A DNA stretch of 64,000 nt from Tubulanus polymorphus. Taxonomy: Eukaryota; Nemertea; Palaeonemertea; Tubulaniformes; Tubulanidae. The stretch lies in assembly GCF_964204645.1 (NCBI RefSeq), contig NC_134035.1:11575951-11639950 (forward strand). Direction: 5' to 3'. The position numbers and the translations under genes were made by a program. Shown here piece after piece: positions 62,300-64,000 of the stretch (its first letter is position 1; every line of letters starts with the position of its first letter). The notes below the pieces were generated by a model, which was not told the origin of the DNA, searched no databases, and saw only the letters and a list, made by a program, of their open reading frames with translations.

Positions 62300-64000
62300 G
62301 AAAAAAAAACAACATCGAAAATGAGAAATTGTGCGAACAAGAAGGTTTTTACTACGGTTTGGTTTCTTCAACCAGAAACAGCAGATAAAAAAGAAATAAG
62401 TCGCAGCACTTCATTTCAATGTATCATTCGGTTCTATCGCTATTAGTAAGTACCTGTTGATGTGTGTATTTAGCGCTGGTTGTCGCTGATAGTGTAGTTT
62501 GCTTTATTACCCTTACTTAATACGACAAGCATTTTTCCTTATATTACAGTCAATAAAAGGTTTTCCATTAATGCCATAAAAAGCTACCGTCAGGAAACTG
62601 CGCACAAGAGGAGAAAGCCATTTTCCGACACGCATCCCTTTTATGATTAGGTACAGGTTGCATTCGATCGCTATATTATTACATTATGTATTGAGCAGAA
62701 CTTGTATTCAATGATAAATCGGCGATCGGTGACCTGAAAGAGGGCATTTATGCACACAGTTCTTGAAATGCTTGGATTTTTTAGAAAATTATTTCTGAAA
62801 ATAACGAACTTCAAAGTTCAGTACCCTTGATTTCTATGCGCACGGAAAAAACTGACCGCCAATTTTTATATCGCTCTCATGTCGCATTGTTGCAAATTTG
62901 AAAAATGATTCTTACATAACTGAAAACTAGAGATTTATGCGGTTTGAATGTTGCTGAAACTGTCAAAATCCATCTATGGACGGATGAAATATGATAGAAC
63001 ACACATCACGGATAGTTTTTAGAAAGAGAAAAAAACGACCCAACAATACGGGACAAAAGTACCCTAACAAAATGGCGGCTAGCAACTGTAAAATGGTTTA
63101 TTGTCTTAGGTTACAGGTCGGACACAGGTTCAACTCGATTCAAGCGACTGAACAGTCCGCATTACGCGCGGATAAACTTGTTTTCAGGAAATATTGACAA
63201 GTCGACACAACGAACGTGTGAGAAACAAGTGCCACGAAGAGCAAGATTGATCAGTTCCTGAAATCTATCACTGTCAAAACTTTTCCTTATAGCTTTCTCT
63301 CCCCCCCTTCGCGCCCCCTCCCCGCATCTTCCGTCGGCGGGTGGAGTGACTCGTATGATTTGAGATTCCTGTACAAAAAGCGTTGTCGCGTTGTAGTTGC
63401 TTTAAATGATCGATCGACTGACGGCCATAAACAACAAAATGGATTACGGAAATATCGACGAACAGCGAATTATTCCGGTCCAACTACTCAAACATTATAC
63501 TCGCACGACCAGTATCCGGCCCATATACCGTTTTACTGCAATGTCGATTTCAAAAGAAAAAAAAACCCAGAACAACTGAAAACTACACATACAATTTCAT
63601 GAAAAAGAAATATGGAAAACGTGATGATATAACGAACGGATTGATTTGAAATTACGATAAGAAGTCCACGATTAGTATTTTCTATTGCGTAACACTACTC
63701 TCCCCTCTAATTTCGGCTGTCCCGCTGAGAACTGCGGTACTTTCAGGCGATTTATATCATTATGTATATAGACATTATCATTATTATTAGATATATTATT
63801 TATCTATTTAGTCTATCTTTGGTCAGTACGAGCTCGATGTGATGTTGCATAACACAGTATCAAGGTTTGTATAAGCACAAGTCTAAGTGCGGACAGTGCG
63901 ACTGACTTTTAACGTACGAAATTAAAATGTTGCCATCGGCTGAGAAACAGGTTTCACGAGCCAGCGAGCGATATTGTACTCCGCGTCGACTTCTACAAAG
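62300..64000. other. No sure gene; should contain or precede the F-BAR/SH3 start exon
   Basis: The exon at 62187-62294 needs an upstream exon ending in phase 1. I could not identify it. A + strand AAAATGGCGGC motif at 63069 resembles YY1-type start-site elements and opens a 42-codon frame. Confidence 0.35.

Overview
This is eukaryotic nuclear DNA from an invertebrate animal. The genes are split into short exons with GT-AG introns, intergenic DNA is AT-rich, and small non-autonomous DNA transposons are dense. A receptor of the NR2E group and the general style point to a protostome, perhaps a mollusc or other lophotrochozoan; that placement is inference. I found no viral, bacterial or CRISPR content.

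Layout. (1) 346-1076, + strand: the last two coding exons of an FKBP-type peptidyl-prolyl isomerase, closest by eye to FKBP3/FKBP25. (2) 1.1-16.5 kb: mostly non-coding, with several transposon-like repeats, a CpG-rich promoter-like patch near 13.2 kb and a 56-codon ORF beside it. (3) 16693-20302, + strand: a complete six-exon nuclear receptor of 527 residues in the NR2E (TLX/PNR) group, with polyadenylation signals near 20.74-20.77 kb. (4) 20.8-28.3 kb: repeats, no convincing gene. (5) 28364-29263, - strand: three exons that join in frame into a small, possibly secreted protein I do not recognise; another likely terminal exon lies at 29567-29816. (6) 32420-62294, - strand: one 18-exon gene covering almost half of the window. 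Every exon joins in phase. It encodes an N-terminal F-BAR domain, a coiled coil, a basic/serine-rich linker and a C-terminal SH3 module that resembles STAC proteins, 753 visible residues in all; the first exon(s) lie above 62294. It appears to have an internal alternative first exon at 52.4 kb and perhaps an alternative last exon at 38.9 kb. A + strand exon of another possible gene sits inside one of its introns at 47.5 kb.

Repeats are a major feature. One family of ~210-220 bp elements has ~30-bp inverted ends and TAA/TTA target duplications, as in PIF/Harbinger-type MITEs, and occurs six times. Other repeats are a 366-bp element with a 5-bp duplication, long foldbacks, tRNA-like hairpins, a MITE inserted in another MITE, and a 196-bp AT microsatellite. 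No operon-like organisation is seen; the genes look functionally unrelated.
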